Below the pieces are notes generated by a model. That model worked only from the letters and a program-made list of their open reading frames with translations. It searched no databases and was not told the origin of the DNA. From Aeriscardovia sp. (GTDB lineage: Bacteria > Actinomycetota > Actinomycetes > Actinomycetales > Bifidobacteriaceae): DNA of 33,239 nucleotides. Both the position numbers and the translations under genes were made by a program. Location of the stretch: the NCBI GenBank assembly GCA_017386585.1, contig JAFNPO010000058.1, positions 1-33,239 of the forward strand, in the 5' to 3' direction. Position 1 is the stretch's first letter. Every line of letters starts with the position of its first letter. This document shows positions 25,557 to 33,239 of this stretch, piece by piece.

Positions 25557-26603
25557 ATGTCATCTCCAGGAAAGATTTCCCCGTTTTGGTCCGTTTCGCC
25601 GCCCAGCTCACGCCAGGTTGCGCGACTCTCGCAAAGGCATCGCCTCGTTGACCCGACGCGGGCGTTGTGTGGCTATGGCTTCGTTCGCCAGCCAAATCGG
25701 CCGGAAGTGGCGGCTATGAATCCGCGTTTGGAGACCAGGCTGATAGGAGCCGTTTCGACGGTGACGCGAGCGCGTGTTAAGGCTTTGGCGTGGGGCACGC
25801 AGAACATCCCTCAGGAGGGTTTGTTCATTCTGGCATGCAGCCATATCGCGCAGTTGGATGTGTTCGTACCCATGGAAGCGGTCCACCATTTGGGTCGCCG
25901 TCCGTGGTTCGTGGCTAAAGGCGAGTTAGCGAAGTTGCCGTTGCTGGGGCCGTGGTTTAAGGCTATGGGTATGCAGTCGGTTGACCGTCGATCGGGGCAA
26001 GCGCTGCGCATCGAGGAAGAATCCGTGCGTATCTTGCAGGATGGCCATCCGCTGGTGATCTGGCCAGAGGGCACACTGACGCGCGACCCGCTCAAATGGC
26101 CGATGAGCTTCAAGCATGGTATGGCGGAGATTGCGCTGGCAGCGTCGCGTCGTGTGGGCTACGAAATCCCGCTGATTCCATCGGTGACCTGGGGCGGCAC
26201 GAACGTTCACTGGTGGAAGCCGTGGCCGCGGCCGCATCTGCTCCTGGCCTTCGGGGAACCAGTTCGTTACAACGATCTGCTGAACAATCCAGCCACATGG
26301 CAACCGCAGGGCGTCGATGCTTCCAGCGGTTCAATCGCTTCCACTGAGTCGCTTGATTCGTCCGATTCCTTCAGCTGGCCAGCGATGGGCGCCGTTGAGG
26401 AACTCGGGTACCGTGTTCGTCAGAAGATGGAAGATCTCGAGGCTGAAGCGCGTGGGGAGCGACCACCGGCGGCTGGCATGTGGGACTACCGCACTGAGTC
26501 TCGCGTTCCGCGCCCCGCCACCAGGATGTCGACGTCCGTGAATGAACGGCGTCAGGGAATCGGCCAGAGAGCGGTGAAGTCCGCTGGCAGCCAGAATAGA
26601 TAA
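25557..26603 (+). CDS. plsC: 1-acyl-sn-glycerol-3-phosphate acyltransferase
   Basis: 348 residues. It acylates lysophosphatidic acid to phosphatidic acid at the inner membrane face. Motif I is CSHIAQLD (H96 and D101), followed by WFVAKGELAKLPLLGPW and the substrate-binding motif VIWPEGTLTRDP (about 170). Residues 1-53 are basic, variable and perhaps not all translated: an ATG at codon 54 (25716) starts nearer the domain. At 25557, TAGACT lies 6 nt before the ATG, fitting a leaderless start, and no SD is present. The C-terminal 70 residues are poorly conserved in appearance. It lies upstream of gpsA, so glycerophospholipid genes are grouped. Confidence 0.9.
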   Translation: MSSPGKISPFWSVSPPSSRQVARLSQRHRLVDPTRALCGYGFVRQPNRPEVAAMNPRLETRLIGAVSTVTRARVKALAWGTQNIPQEGLFILACSHIAQLDVFVPMEAVHHLGRRPWFVAKGELAKLPLLGPWFKAMGMQSVDRRSGQALRIEEESVRILQDGHPLVIWPEGTLTRDPLKWPMSFKHGMAEIALAASRRVGYEIPLIPSVTWGGTNVHWWKPWPRPHLLLAFGEPVRYNDLLNNPATWQPQGVDASSGSIASTESLDSSDSFSWPAMGAVEELGYRVRQKMEDLEAEARGERPPAAGMWDYRTESRVPRPATRMSTSVNERRQGIGQRAVKSAGSQNR

Positions 26604-26712
26604 ACGTAGCCGAAAGCCTCTTCGAACTCCGCCCGCAGCCCCATTAGCCGCATGATGTGAAGGTCGCGGGTTACCTCCACAGCTGCCTGGAGTCCACAGT
26701 AAAATGCCGGTT

Positions 26713-27711
26713 ATGGCTAAGATTACCGTTCTGGGTGCTGGAGCGTGGGGCACAGCTTTCGGTCGTGTCCTCGCGGACGCCGGCAACGACGTGACGATGT
26801 GGGACATTGTTCCGGATGTCCTGGAGGACATCCGCGTCAACCACCGCAACAGTGCTCGTCTGCCGCTTGCCGGAATCCTGCCGGACACCATGACCGTTGA
26901 GGCTGACCGACGAACCGCAGTTGCCAATGCGCGAATCGTCGTCGTGGCAATTGCCTCCCAGTTCGCGCGCAGCGCACTGAAGTTCTTTAAAGACTTCCTG
27001 CCGCACGACTGCCTTGTGGTGTCCTTGATGAAGGGCATTGAAAAGGGTACTGGCAAGCGCATGGATCAGGTTGTCTGCGAAACGCTGGACTTGCCACGCT
27101 CTCGCTTCGTCGCCGTGTCCGGCCCGAACCTGTCCGCGCAGGTGGCGCAGCGCCAGCCGACGGCCACCGTCGTCGGGTCTGAATCGCTTGAAGCGGCGCG
27201 GACCGTAGCGCAGGCGTGCTCCACGCCGTACTTCAAACCGTACCTCTCTGATGATGTCATCGGTCTGGAGCTGTGCGGCTCGTTGAAGAACGTCGTTGCG
27301 CTCGCCGTTGGCATGGGACACGGCGCCGGCTTCGGTGAGAATACAGCGTCCGTCGTGATGACGCTCGGCATGAAGGAGATAGCCCGTTTAGGCGTTGCCG
27401 CTGGAGCGAAAGCAGAAACTTTCGAAGGTTTGGCCGGCTTCGGCGACCTCATCTGTACATGCACGTCGCCGCTGAGCCGCAACTACACGTTCGGTTACAA
27501 CCTCGGTACGGGCATGAGCGTAGAGGAAGCAACGAAGGCCAGCAACGGCGTGGCGGAGGGCGTGGCGACTACTTCAGCAGCTCTGAAGCTCGCTGGAAGG
27601 CTGGGGGTGCCGATGCCGTTGGCTGAAGGTATGAATGCGGTGTTGACAGAGGGTGTCGGCTTTGACGAGCTATTCGCCTATTTGACAGGCAGGGAGATTG
27701 CATCGGAATGA
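26713..27711 (+). CDS. gpsA: Glycerol-3-phosphate dehydrogenase [NAD(P)+]
   Basis: 332 residues from the ATG at 26713. GpsA reduces dihydroxyacetone phosphate to sn-glycerol-3-phosphate for phospholipid synthesis. The dinucleotide site ITVLGAGAWGTAFG is at the N-terminus. SGPNLSAQVA, LCGSLKNVVALAVGMGHGAG (catalytic Lys) and GLAGFGDLICTCTS are family signatures. An in-frame ATG at 26704 is possible, but TAAAAT (26700-26705) with 7 nt to 26713 suggests transcription begins at the later ATG. Its stop overlaps the start of ddl by 4 nt (ATGA), so the two are translationally coupled. Confidence 0.96.
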   Translation: MAKITVLGAGAWGTAFGRVLADAGNDVTMWDIVPDVLEDIRVNHRNSARLPLAGILPDTMTVEADRRTAVANARIVVVAIASQFARSALKFFKDFLPHDCLVVSLMKGIEKGTGKRMDQVVCETLDLPRSRFVAVSGPNLSAQVAQRQPTATVVGSESLEAARTVAQACSTPYFKPYLSDDVIGLELCGSLKNVVALAVGMGHGAGFGENTASVVMTLGMKEIARLGVAAGAKAETFEGLAGFGDLICTCTSPLSRNYTFGYNLGTGMSVEEATKASNGVAEGVATTSAALKLAGRLGVPMPLAEGMNAVLTEGVGFDELFAYLTGREIASE

Positions 27712-28925
27712 GTGAGAATCAGAAAAACAAGAAACGCGTCATCATCCTGTTCGGAGGCCGTGCCGCCGAACATTCGATTTCCTGCATTTCCGCGGGAAGT
27801 GTATTGCGCGCCATTGACCGTGACCGTTTTGAGCCCATTCCGGTCGCTATCACCAAGGAAGGCCAGTGGGTCCTTCCTGACGTTGACCCACGCAACTGGA
27901 ACCTTGGTGATGGCGCAATGCCGGAAGTTAATATGACCGACGAATCGCGCCCGATTATGATTGACATGGCCAAGGGTGCTGATGGTTTCTTCGCTCTGCT
28001 TCCAGGCGACAATAAGGCTGGCTCCGCCGCCATCGGCATAGGGGTGTTGGGTGACATGACAGCCGGGGATGTGGAGGACACCGACTGTGAGTGGCTCGGT
28101 CATATCGATGCTGTTTTCCCGGTGTTACACGGTGAGTACGGCGAGGATGGTGCCGTCCAAGGGTTACTGGAGACCATTGGCGTTCCCTACGTTGGGTGCG
28201 GCATCCTGGCGTCGGCCGTATGTATGGACAAACATTTCACTAAGATCCTGCTGCGGGCGGCGGGCATCCCCGTCACTCTGGGTGTTACTTTTGACGCACG
28301 CCTGTTCGACCAGGCCAGTCATTTCAAGGAGAATGCTGACGAGATTTTCAGCGCCGTGGCCGCGGTAGGCCTGCGCTACCCCCTCTTCGTCAAGCCCGCG
28401 TGGGGTGGCTCCAGCATCGGTGTTACCAAAGTTGAGCGTCAGGAGGACCTTGTCGCCGCCCTGTACGCTGCGTACCCCTATAGCTGGAGGATTCTCGTAG
28501 AGCAAGGCATCGATGGACGTGAAATTGAGTGCGCCGTGTTGTCGACGAATCCGTTAGCCGAGCCGCGTACTGCTTGGCCGGGCGAGATTGTGCTGGATCA
28601 TAAGCAGTCCGAGGGCGACGAATTTTATGACTTCGACGCTAAGTACACTGACTCGAGTGCTTCCCACGTGGAAGTACCGGCCAAGCTACCACCCAAGATG
28701 CTTCAGAAGATTCGTGACGTGGCCGTGCGCGCGTTCAGTGCGGTCGACGGCGTCGGACTCATGCGCGTTGACACCTTCGTACAGGAGGACGGTACCGTGC
28801 TGGTCAACGAACTCAATACCATGCCGGGTTTCACCTCAATCTCCATGTATCCAAAGGCTTGGGCGGCATCCGGCATCGACTATCAGACAGTCATCACGGA
28901 GCTGATCGACAGCGTGGCCCGCTGA
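27708..28925 (+). CDS. ddl: D-alanine--D-alanine ligase
   Basis: 405 residues. Ddl joins two D-alanines for the peptidoglycan stem. Visible: N-terminal RVIILFGGRAAEHSISCISA (Glu of the active site), the ATP-grasp motif FVKPAWGGSSIGVTKV, an omega-loop FYDFDAKYTDSSA, and the metal site LVNELNTMPGFTSISMYPKA. The omega-loop keeps the DFDAKY pattern close to the YxxKY of D-Ala-specific enzymes, so D-Ala is the likely second substrate. It is coupled to gpsA by the ATGA overlap. With MurA upstream it makes a wall-precursor group interleaved with phospholipid genes. Confidence 0.96.
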   Translation: MSENQKNKKRVIILFGGRAAEHSISCISAGSVLRAIDRDRFEPIPVAITKEGQWVLPDVDPRNWNLGDGAMPEVNMTDESRPIMIDMAKGADGFFALLPGDNKAGSAAIGIGVLGDMTAGDVEDTDCEWLGHIDAVFPVLHGEYGEDGAVQGLLETIGVPYVGCGILASAVCMDKHFTKILLRAAGIPVTLGVTFDARLFDQASHFKENADEIFSAVAAVGLRYPLFVKPAWGGSSIGVTKVERQEDLVAALYAAYPYSWRILVEQGIDGREIECAVLSTNPLAEPRTAWPGEIVLDHKQSEGDEFYDFDAKYTDSSASHVEVPAKLPPKMLQKIRDVAVRAFSAVDGVGLMRVDTFVQEDGTVLVNELNTMPGFTSISMYPKAWAASGIDYQTVITELIDSVAR

Positions 28926-28946
28926 CCACGGTGGAGGGCCGTGCCG

Positions 28947-28975
28947 TTGACTGAGTCCAGTCACCCGGCTATCCT
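28947..28975 (+). promoter_or_regulatory. Promoter of rpmB
   Basis: TTGACT (28947-28952), a 17-bp spacer, and TATCCT (28970-28975): the best -35/-10 pair in this part of the window, about 65 bp before the start codon. It makes rpmB independent of ddl. Confidence 0.65.
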
Positions 28976-29041
28976 ATTAGGGCTATGTGCCGGTCGTGTT
29001 TGTCAACCGGTTGCCAGGACTTATTCAGAGGAGCATTTGCT

Positions 29042-29239
29042 ATGTCTTATCGTTGTGACATTTGCGGCAAGGGTCCGCAGGTCGGTATGAACGTCTCCCA
29101 TTCCCATCGTCGCACCAAGCGTCGTCTGCTGCCAAACCTACAGCCGTTCCGTGTTTCCGACGGCATGGGTGGCACCATCCGCCTACGCGTGTGCACCAGC
29201 TGCATCAAGGCTGGTAAGGTCCAGCGCGCTGACCGCTGA
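29042..29239 (+). CDS. rpmB: 50S ribosomal protein L28, zinc-binding type
   Basis: 65 residues from the ATG at 29042, with AGAGGAG 8 nt upstream. The sequence begins [20 protein letters not shown] and contains [18 protein letters not shown] and [10 protein letters not shown]. Two CxxC pairs are present, so this is the zinc-binding form, in contrast to the zinc-free S18 and L31 in the same window. It is a monocistronic unit with its own promoter and terminator. Confidence 0.97.
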   Translation: MSYRCDICGKGPQVGMNVSHSHRRTKRRLLPNLQPFRVSDGMGGTIRLRVCTSCIKAGKVQRADR

Positions 29240-29342
29240 AGCGGAACGCACAGCGTTGCCGCGGAGTATCGCCGCAAACGTCAGCAATCGAAATCCGGCA
29301 GATAATGGCCAGGAGTGCGACGAATTCGCGCAACAAGTGCGC

Positions 29343-29370
29343 AAAAGCCCGGGATTCGTCCCGGGCTTTT
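29343..29370 (+). terminator. Rho-independent terminator after rpmB
   Basis: A perfect 12-bp stem AAAAGCCCGGGA/TCCCGGGCTTTT closed by a TTCG tetraloop, about 100 nt after the rpmB stop. The flanking A and T runs make it work in both directions in principle. Between rpmB and this hairpin nothing else is seen. Confidence 0.9.
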
Positions 29371-29432
29371 GCGTATCCGAAGACCGCTGCGCATACTGGC
29401 ATTGGCCGAACGGATGCAGGAATTGAGGAATG

Positions 29433-31760
29433 ATGGCTCTTTCCATGGACAGTCTACTGACAGGGATTCTGAGCAACAGACGGCGGGCAGCGAGCTTCAA
29501 ACGGCTGGGCATCCTGACCGTTGGCGACGCGTTGACGTACTATCCGTTCCGCGTTACTCCTTCCATCCCGCGAGGCACACTACGACAAGCGACGCCCGGA
29601 CAGAAGACGGCGTTCCTCATCCGCGTGCTCAACACCCGCGTCACGTCGATGGCAAGGGGAAAGGCACGCGTCCTGAGCCTCGTCGAGGATGCTGATATCG
29701 ATAGTGCTGCGTTGCCAACAAGAGACTCAAGAGCACCGGCAAAGGAAACACTGTTGCGGGGCGCGACACCAAGCGCCCGCGCGCAGTTGGTGTTTTTTTC
29801 TTACAAACCCCAGTACCTTTCTTGGATATCAGGACGTTTACCAGCGGGCGCAACCGCGGTCGTCTGCGGCGAGCCGAGTCTGTACAACGGATTCCTGCAA
29901 TTCACTCATCCAGATATCCAGGTCGTAGGTCGAGACTGCGCCTGCGCCGACGAAGCGTTCCAGGCCCTGACCGTACCGCGACCGGTATACCACGCGACAG
30001 CCAGCCTCTCGTCCGAGCGCATCCACGAGACCATCGTCGACTTGCTGCACGCGATCCAAGCCAGTGATAACCCCGAAGCCATCGTACCCACCGTCGTGCC
30101 CGCATCCGTCCGCGAGGCGAACCATCTGATGAGCCGGCTCGAGGCACTCACAGCTATCCATACCCCACAGTCCCCAAAGCAGTTCCAGGATGGTATCCGC
30201 TCGATGCGCTACGAAGAAGCGTTCCTCTCGCAGATGGCGCTGCTAGAGGCACGACGCGCCACCCAGAACGAGACGGCGTTCCCGTGTGCTCAGCCTACAG
30301 TCAGCGACAGCGGCCTGGTATCCCAACTCATTGAACATTTGCCATTTGAACTGACGGACGGCCAAAAGGACGTACTCGCGCACATTGGACAGGATATGAC
30401 AAGCAGCCGCCCAATGCACCGGCTATTACAAGGAGAGGTCGGCTCGGGTAAGACAATCGTCGCGTTGATTGCCATGCTGCAGGCCGTTCAAGCTGGATAC
30501 CAAGCCGTTCTCGTTGCGCCTACGCAGGTGCTGGCCGAACAGCACTACGCGACCATCACGAGACAGTTGAAGACAGCTTTGGGTAAGAGCGCTCCGCGCG
30601 TCGTCCTGCTGACGGGCGCGCTACGGCTACATGAGCAGTGCACCGCGCTCGCAACTGTAGCCAACGGCGAACCCTGCCTAGTGGTGGCCACCCATACAGC
30701 GTTCTCTAAGAAGTTCCAGGCCCCGAAGATGGCGCTTGCCGTCATTGACGAACAGCATCGTTTCGGCGTCAAGCAGCGCGACTCTTTGTTGGATAAGTCC
30801 GACCGTACGCCGCATCTGTTAGTCATGACGGCGACGCCGATTCCCCGTACGGCCGCCATGACATGGTTTGGCGATTTGGACTTTTCCGAACTCCAAGGTG
30901 TGCCCAGCGGCCGTAAGCCGGTGCAGACTTTCGTTATCCCTGAGGCTGACGCACGGTCGATGGCGCGGATGTTCGTTCACTGCCGTCAGCGGATTAACGC
31001 GGGAGAGCGCGTCTACATCGTCTGTCCGGCCATCGAGACAGAGGACGAGGGCAGTAATGCCGCGGGTACAGCCGTTGACCCCAACCTAGACTTGTTCGAG
31101 GACCATTCGGAACAGGATATGTCCCGGACTGATGGTCTTGCCGTATCCCCGCTGCATTCGGTGGAGGAGATGGTGGAACGATTGCCGCGCCTGCCGCAGT
31201 TTGCTGGCGTGGGCTTCGCCCGTCTAACGGGCCGGGATGACGTCACCACCAAGGCACGCGTTATGCGGGGTTTTATCGATGGGAAAACTCCGGTGCTAGT
31301 GGCGACGACCGTTATCGAGGTTGGTGTGGATGTGCCGCAGGCGAGCTGTATCGTCATCTTTAACTCCGACCGCTTTGGACTGACGCAGTTGCATCAGTTA
31401 CGCGGGCGTGTAGGGCGCGGTGGAACGGACGCGTGGGCGTTCCTCGTGTCGAATGCGGAGCCGGGGTCTTTGGCAGCGCAGCGACTGGAAGTCGTGCGTA
31501 CGTCATCCAATGGAGCCGACATCGCCCAGGCGGACCTCGAGCTGCGTGGAGTAGGGGAGGTGCTGGGCGACGTCCAAGCGGGCAGCAAGTCCTCCTTTAA
31601 GCTGCTGCGCGTCGTCAAAGACGCTCCAGTGATCTTGCAAGCCCGCGACGATGCCGCGCGAGTACTGGACGCAGACCCGGAGCTAGTATCAAATCCGCAG
31701 TTAGCGGGGGCCGTGTTAGATTTCTTGCGCGGTAACGAGAAATTCCTCATGCGGTCGTAA
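29433..31760 (+). CDS. recG: ATP-dependent DNA helicase RecG
   Basis: 775 residues from the second of two tandem ATGs (29430, 29433; GAGG is 4-5 nt before the second). RecG remodels stalled forks and branched DNA. The N-terminal wedge domain (about 1-200, VGDALTYYPFR, ATAVVCGEPSLYNGFLQFTHP) has a loosely conserved insertion around 90-120. The helicase core starts at PFELTDGQKDVL, with Walker A GEVGSGKTIVA, the DEQH box VIDEQHRFGVKQRD, MTATPIPRTAAM, TTVIEVGVDVPQA and the final QLRGRVGRGG. All motifs appear intact. It is coupled to rsmD, whose start lies 10 nt beyond its stop. Confidence 0.96.
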   Translation: MALSMDSLLTGILSNRRRAASFKRLGILTVGDALTYYPFRVTPSIPRGTLRQATPGQKTAFLIRVLNTRVTSMARGKARVLSLVEDADIDSAALPTRDSRAPAKETLLRGATPSARAQLVFFSYKPQYLSWISGRLPAGATAVVCGEPSLYNGFLQFTHPDIQVVGRDCACADEAFQALTVPRPVYHATASLSSERIHETIVDLLHAIQASDNPEAIVPTVVPASVREANHLMSRLEALTAIHTPQSPKQFQDGIRSMRYEEAFLSQMALLEARRATQNETAFPCAQPTVSDSGLVSQLIEHLPFELTDGQKDVLAHIGQDMTSSRPMHRLLQGEVGSGKTIVALIAMLQAVQAGYQAVLVAPTQVLAEQHYATITRQLKTALGKSAPRVVLLTGALRLHEQCTALATVANGEPCLVVATHTAFSKKFQAPKMALAVIDEQHRFGVKQRDSLLDKSDRTPHLLVMTATPIPRTAAMTWFGDLDFSELQGVPSGRKPVQTFVIPEADARSMARMFVHCRQRINAGERVYIVCPAIETEDEGSNAAGTAVDPNLDLFEDHSEQDMSRTDGLAVSPLHSVEEMVERLPRLPQFAGVGFARLTGRDDVTTKARVMRGFIDGKTPVLVATTVIEVGVDVPQASCIVIFNSDRFGLTQLHQLRGRVGRGGTDAWAFLVSNAEPGSLAAQRLEVVRTSSNGADIAQADLELRGVGEVLGDVQAGSKSSFKLLRVVKDAPVILQARDDAARVLDADPELVSNPQLAGAVLDFLRGNEKFLMRS

Positions 31761-31770
31761 GGTGAAAATT

Positions 31771-32418
31771 ATGCGTATCATCGCAGGACGTCTCAAGAAC
31801 ATGCTCCTCGACACGCCAAAGTCCGGCACGCGCCCGACAACCGACCGAACTAAGGAAGCAATCTTTTCGCACCTAGAATCTCTCGGCGCATTTGATGGCG
31901 GCGCAGTCCTCGATCTGTTCGCCGGATCGGGCGCCCTAGGCTTCGAAGCGCTATCGCGCGGTGCAAACCAAGCCGTGTTTGTTGATGTATCAGCCGGAGC
32001 CGTTGCTTGCCTGTGTCGGTCATTGGACAGGGCGTGTAAAAACCAATCCTGGAAGGCGGATGGCCTAACAGCGCGGATTGTGCGTGGTACGGCGCAGTCG
32101 TACATTGCTAAGCTGACGAAGGCTTATAGCGGCGAAACGAAGAAGGTGGAACCGACAGTTAACTACAGGAGCAGCACACTGGCGGCGAGGCCGAAGTTTT
32201 CCGTCGTGTTCCTTGACCCGCCGTACGCTTTCTCTGACGCCGATTTCAACAATCTGCTGACGGCGGTCGCCTCGTCAGGCGCGCTAGAGGACGACTGCGT
32301 GATGGTGATAGAACGTTCAAGCCGATCGACGCAGCCGGTGCCACCCGCTGGCTGGGAAACCAGGATGGTTCGATCCTACGGGGAGACGGTCATCAGCTAT
32401 CTTTCCGCACCCAAATGA
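31771..32418 (+). CDS. rsmD: 16S rRNA (guanine-966-N2)-methyltransferase
   Basis: 215 residues from the ATG at 31771 (AAGG 8 nt upstream; a GTG at 31762 is less likely). Family signatures: MRIIAGRLK, RPTTDRTKEAIFSHLES, the SAM site VLDLFAGSGALGFEALSRGA, and the catalytic VVFLDPPYAF. RsmD methylates G966 of 16S rRNA. Between the SAM site and DPPY there is an extra stretch of about 30 residues (KLTKAYSGETKKVEPTVN onward) not expected in the family. Downstream I see no intact coaD or similar gene, which often follows rsmD. Confidence 0.93.
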   Translation: MRIIAGRLKNMLLDTPKSGTRPTTDRTKEAIFSHLESLGAFDGGAVLDLFAGSGALGFEALSRGANQAVFVDVSAGAVACLCRSLDRACKNQSWKADGLTARIVRGTAQSYIAKLTKAYSGETKKVEPTVNYRSSTLAARPKFSVVFLDPPYAFSDADFNNLLTAVASSGALEDDCVMVIERSSRSTQPVPPAGWETRMVRSYGETVISYLSAPK

Positions 32419-33144
32419 AAGCCAGGTCGCGATGGTATCCGTTTTCTCAATGGCGGTGTTCGCGGTTGCGCAATCCGGTGGCGGACAAGTTTCGTGGCGC
32501 GTGTTCGTCGACGGCATTGCAGGTTTCGAAAGCTTCACGCCTGTCAGAGGATATTCGGTGAGCGCTGGAATCCAGTCGATGGATAGCCGAAACGCGATCT
32601 GATGATGTGATAATAAAACGAGGGTGGTGAGAAAAATGTCGCGATGGGCGATAAGCTGAGTGCGGCAATCATGGATTTGACGGCTGTAGGTTTTGTGGAG
32701 TGGCATCCGACGATAGCCACTGACCTTGTGTTTGGACATGATGCGTAGCTGCTCCATTTACGCAATCGGTAACTCCTGCAACCTTTTAGATAAGCAAGTT
32801 GATTGTCGCGCTGGAGAACATGCTGCACGGGGTTCTCAGTGACGGGAACTTCCCATCCCAACCGATAGTCGTTCTCCTGGGTAACGCGCACCGTCGACTG
32901 TGGAATGGAATCGCTCTGTCTGTGCTGCACAAGCTTATATCCAGCGAACGGGCGTTTGCGGCATGTAGAAAAAATCCGCAGTTTCGCCGCCGGGCACAGC
33001 TCGTTGGTGCTATTCAACGATGTCGATATCATCGGTGAACTGGCCAAGAAGATGCCTCTGTATTGTCGATAACCTCACCAGTTGAGAGAATGTGTTGCGG
33101 GAGATGGTGGGGCATATGGCTGTCTCCTAAACAATAACAATTTG
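32419..33144. other. Gene-free, probably decayed region
   Basis: About 725 bp with only short, frame-shifting protein-like stretches. On the plus strand SFAAGHSSLVLFNDVDIIGE (about 32980-33040) reads like protein but has stops on both sides. On the minus strand around 33000-32550 an open frame of about 167 codons is of no recognised family. I cannot name either. Such decay next to a broken insertion element is plausible. Confidence 0.35.
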
Positions 33145-33160
33145 CTAAAATATGTTTTAG
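33145..33160. repeat. Small inverted repeat before the IS607-type gene
   Basis: CTAAAA-TATG-TTTTAG, a perfect 6-bp inverted repeat in AT-rich DNA 15 bp upstream of the broken gene start. It may belong to the left end or promoter of the element. Confidence 0.35.
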
Positions 33161-33175
33161 TGTGCTCTATGTTAT

Positions 33176-33239
33176 ATGTTGGTGAAGGAATGGGCCGGGC
33201 GTGAGCATCTGCACCCGCAGACCGTGTGGAAATAGTGCC
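33176..33239 (+). pseudogene. IS607-type serine resolvase/transposase, N-terminus with premature stop
   Basis: An ATG at 33176 reads MLVKEWAGREHLHPQTVWK and then TAG at 33233-33235. This strongly resembles the MerR-like helix-turn-helix N-terminus of IS607-family recombinases, where the motif runs VHPQT.YRWFREG or similar. The stop falls exactly where a tryptophan (TGG) is expected, so a single G-to-A change would explain it. The following codon (TGC) keeps the frame. The window ends here, so it is unknown whether the rest, or the usual tnpB, is present. No clear SD is seen. The call rests on 19 residues. Confidence 0.6.

Noticed and set aside
1-33239. CRISPR array, prophage or intact multi-gene defence system
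   Set aside because: No regularly spaced repeats, no phage structural genes and no defence-gene cluster were found; the only mobile-element trace is at the right edge.

Overview
The window looks like a chromosomal segment of a member of the Bifidobacteriaceae (Actinomycetota, moderately high GC). The reasons are the gene content and order (dnaX-recR; rpsF-ssb-rpsR-rplI; gltX with tRNA-Glu and tRNA-Gln; murA-plsC-gpsA-ddl-rpmB-recG-rsmD), a DUF5701-type actinobacterial protein, a cysteine-free S18, a type B L31, and several start codons that sit 6-7 nt after a -10 hexamer. Species cannot be read from the sequence.

Layout. 1-0.6 kb: the start of rpmE2 (L31 type B, minus strand, cut by the edge), a perfect 18-bp palindrome in its promoter region, and a small XRE-type regulator. 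0.7-1.4 kb: no intact gene. 1.4-1.5 kb: tRNA-Lys. 1.7-3.7 kb (minus): an unidentified actinobacterial protein and a MutT1-like Nudix/histidine-phosphatase fusion whose phosphatase active site is lost. 3.8-5.1 kb (minus): not an empty spacer but a badly decayed polyphosphate kinase gene (ppk1), recognisable in pieces across frames. 5.1-6.3 kb: further non-coding or decayed DNA. 6.3-12.5 kb (plus): dnaX-recR, a DUF5701 protein, and an LtaS-like phosphoglycerol transferase. 12.6-14.4 kb: the S6-SSB-S18-L9 operon and its terminator. 14.6-17.3 kb: L,D-transpeptidase, GtrA-like membrane protein, histidine phosphatase. 17.4-19.5 kb (minus): an NMT1/THI5-type substrate-binding lipoprotein and ABC permease with no ATPase gene beside them. 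19.5-20.6 kb: about 1 kb without a gene, holding a tandem 10-bp repeat. 20.6-22.4 kb: gltX, tRNA-Glu, tRNA-Gln, with a striking 16-bp inverted repeat just before tRNA-Glu. 22.6-32.4 kb: metallophosphoesterase, murA, plsC, gpsA, ddl, rpmB, recG, rsmD. 32.4-33.2 kb: no intact gene, then the N-terminus of an IS607-type element protein broken by a stop codon at the right edge.

How the genes work together. One theme is envelope building: MurA and Ddl make peptidoglycan precursors, the L,D-transpeptidase crosslinks, GpsA and PlsC make phospholipid precursors, and the LtaS-like and GtrA-like proteins act on surface glycopolymers. A second is replication and repair (DnaX, SSB, RecR, RecG), and a third is ribosome parts and tRNA. 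The most notable signal is selective decay: the ppk1-mutT1 pair known from mycobacteria is present, but ppk1 is dead and the neighbouring phosphatase domain has lost its catalytic Arg-His. No CRISPR array, prophage or intact new multi-gene system was seen.
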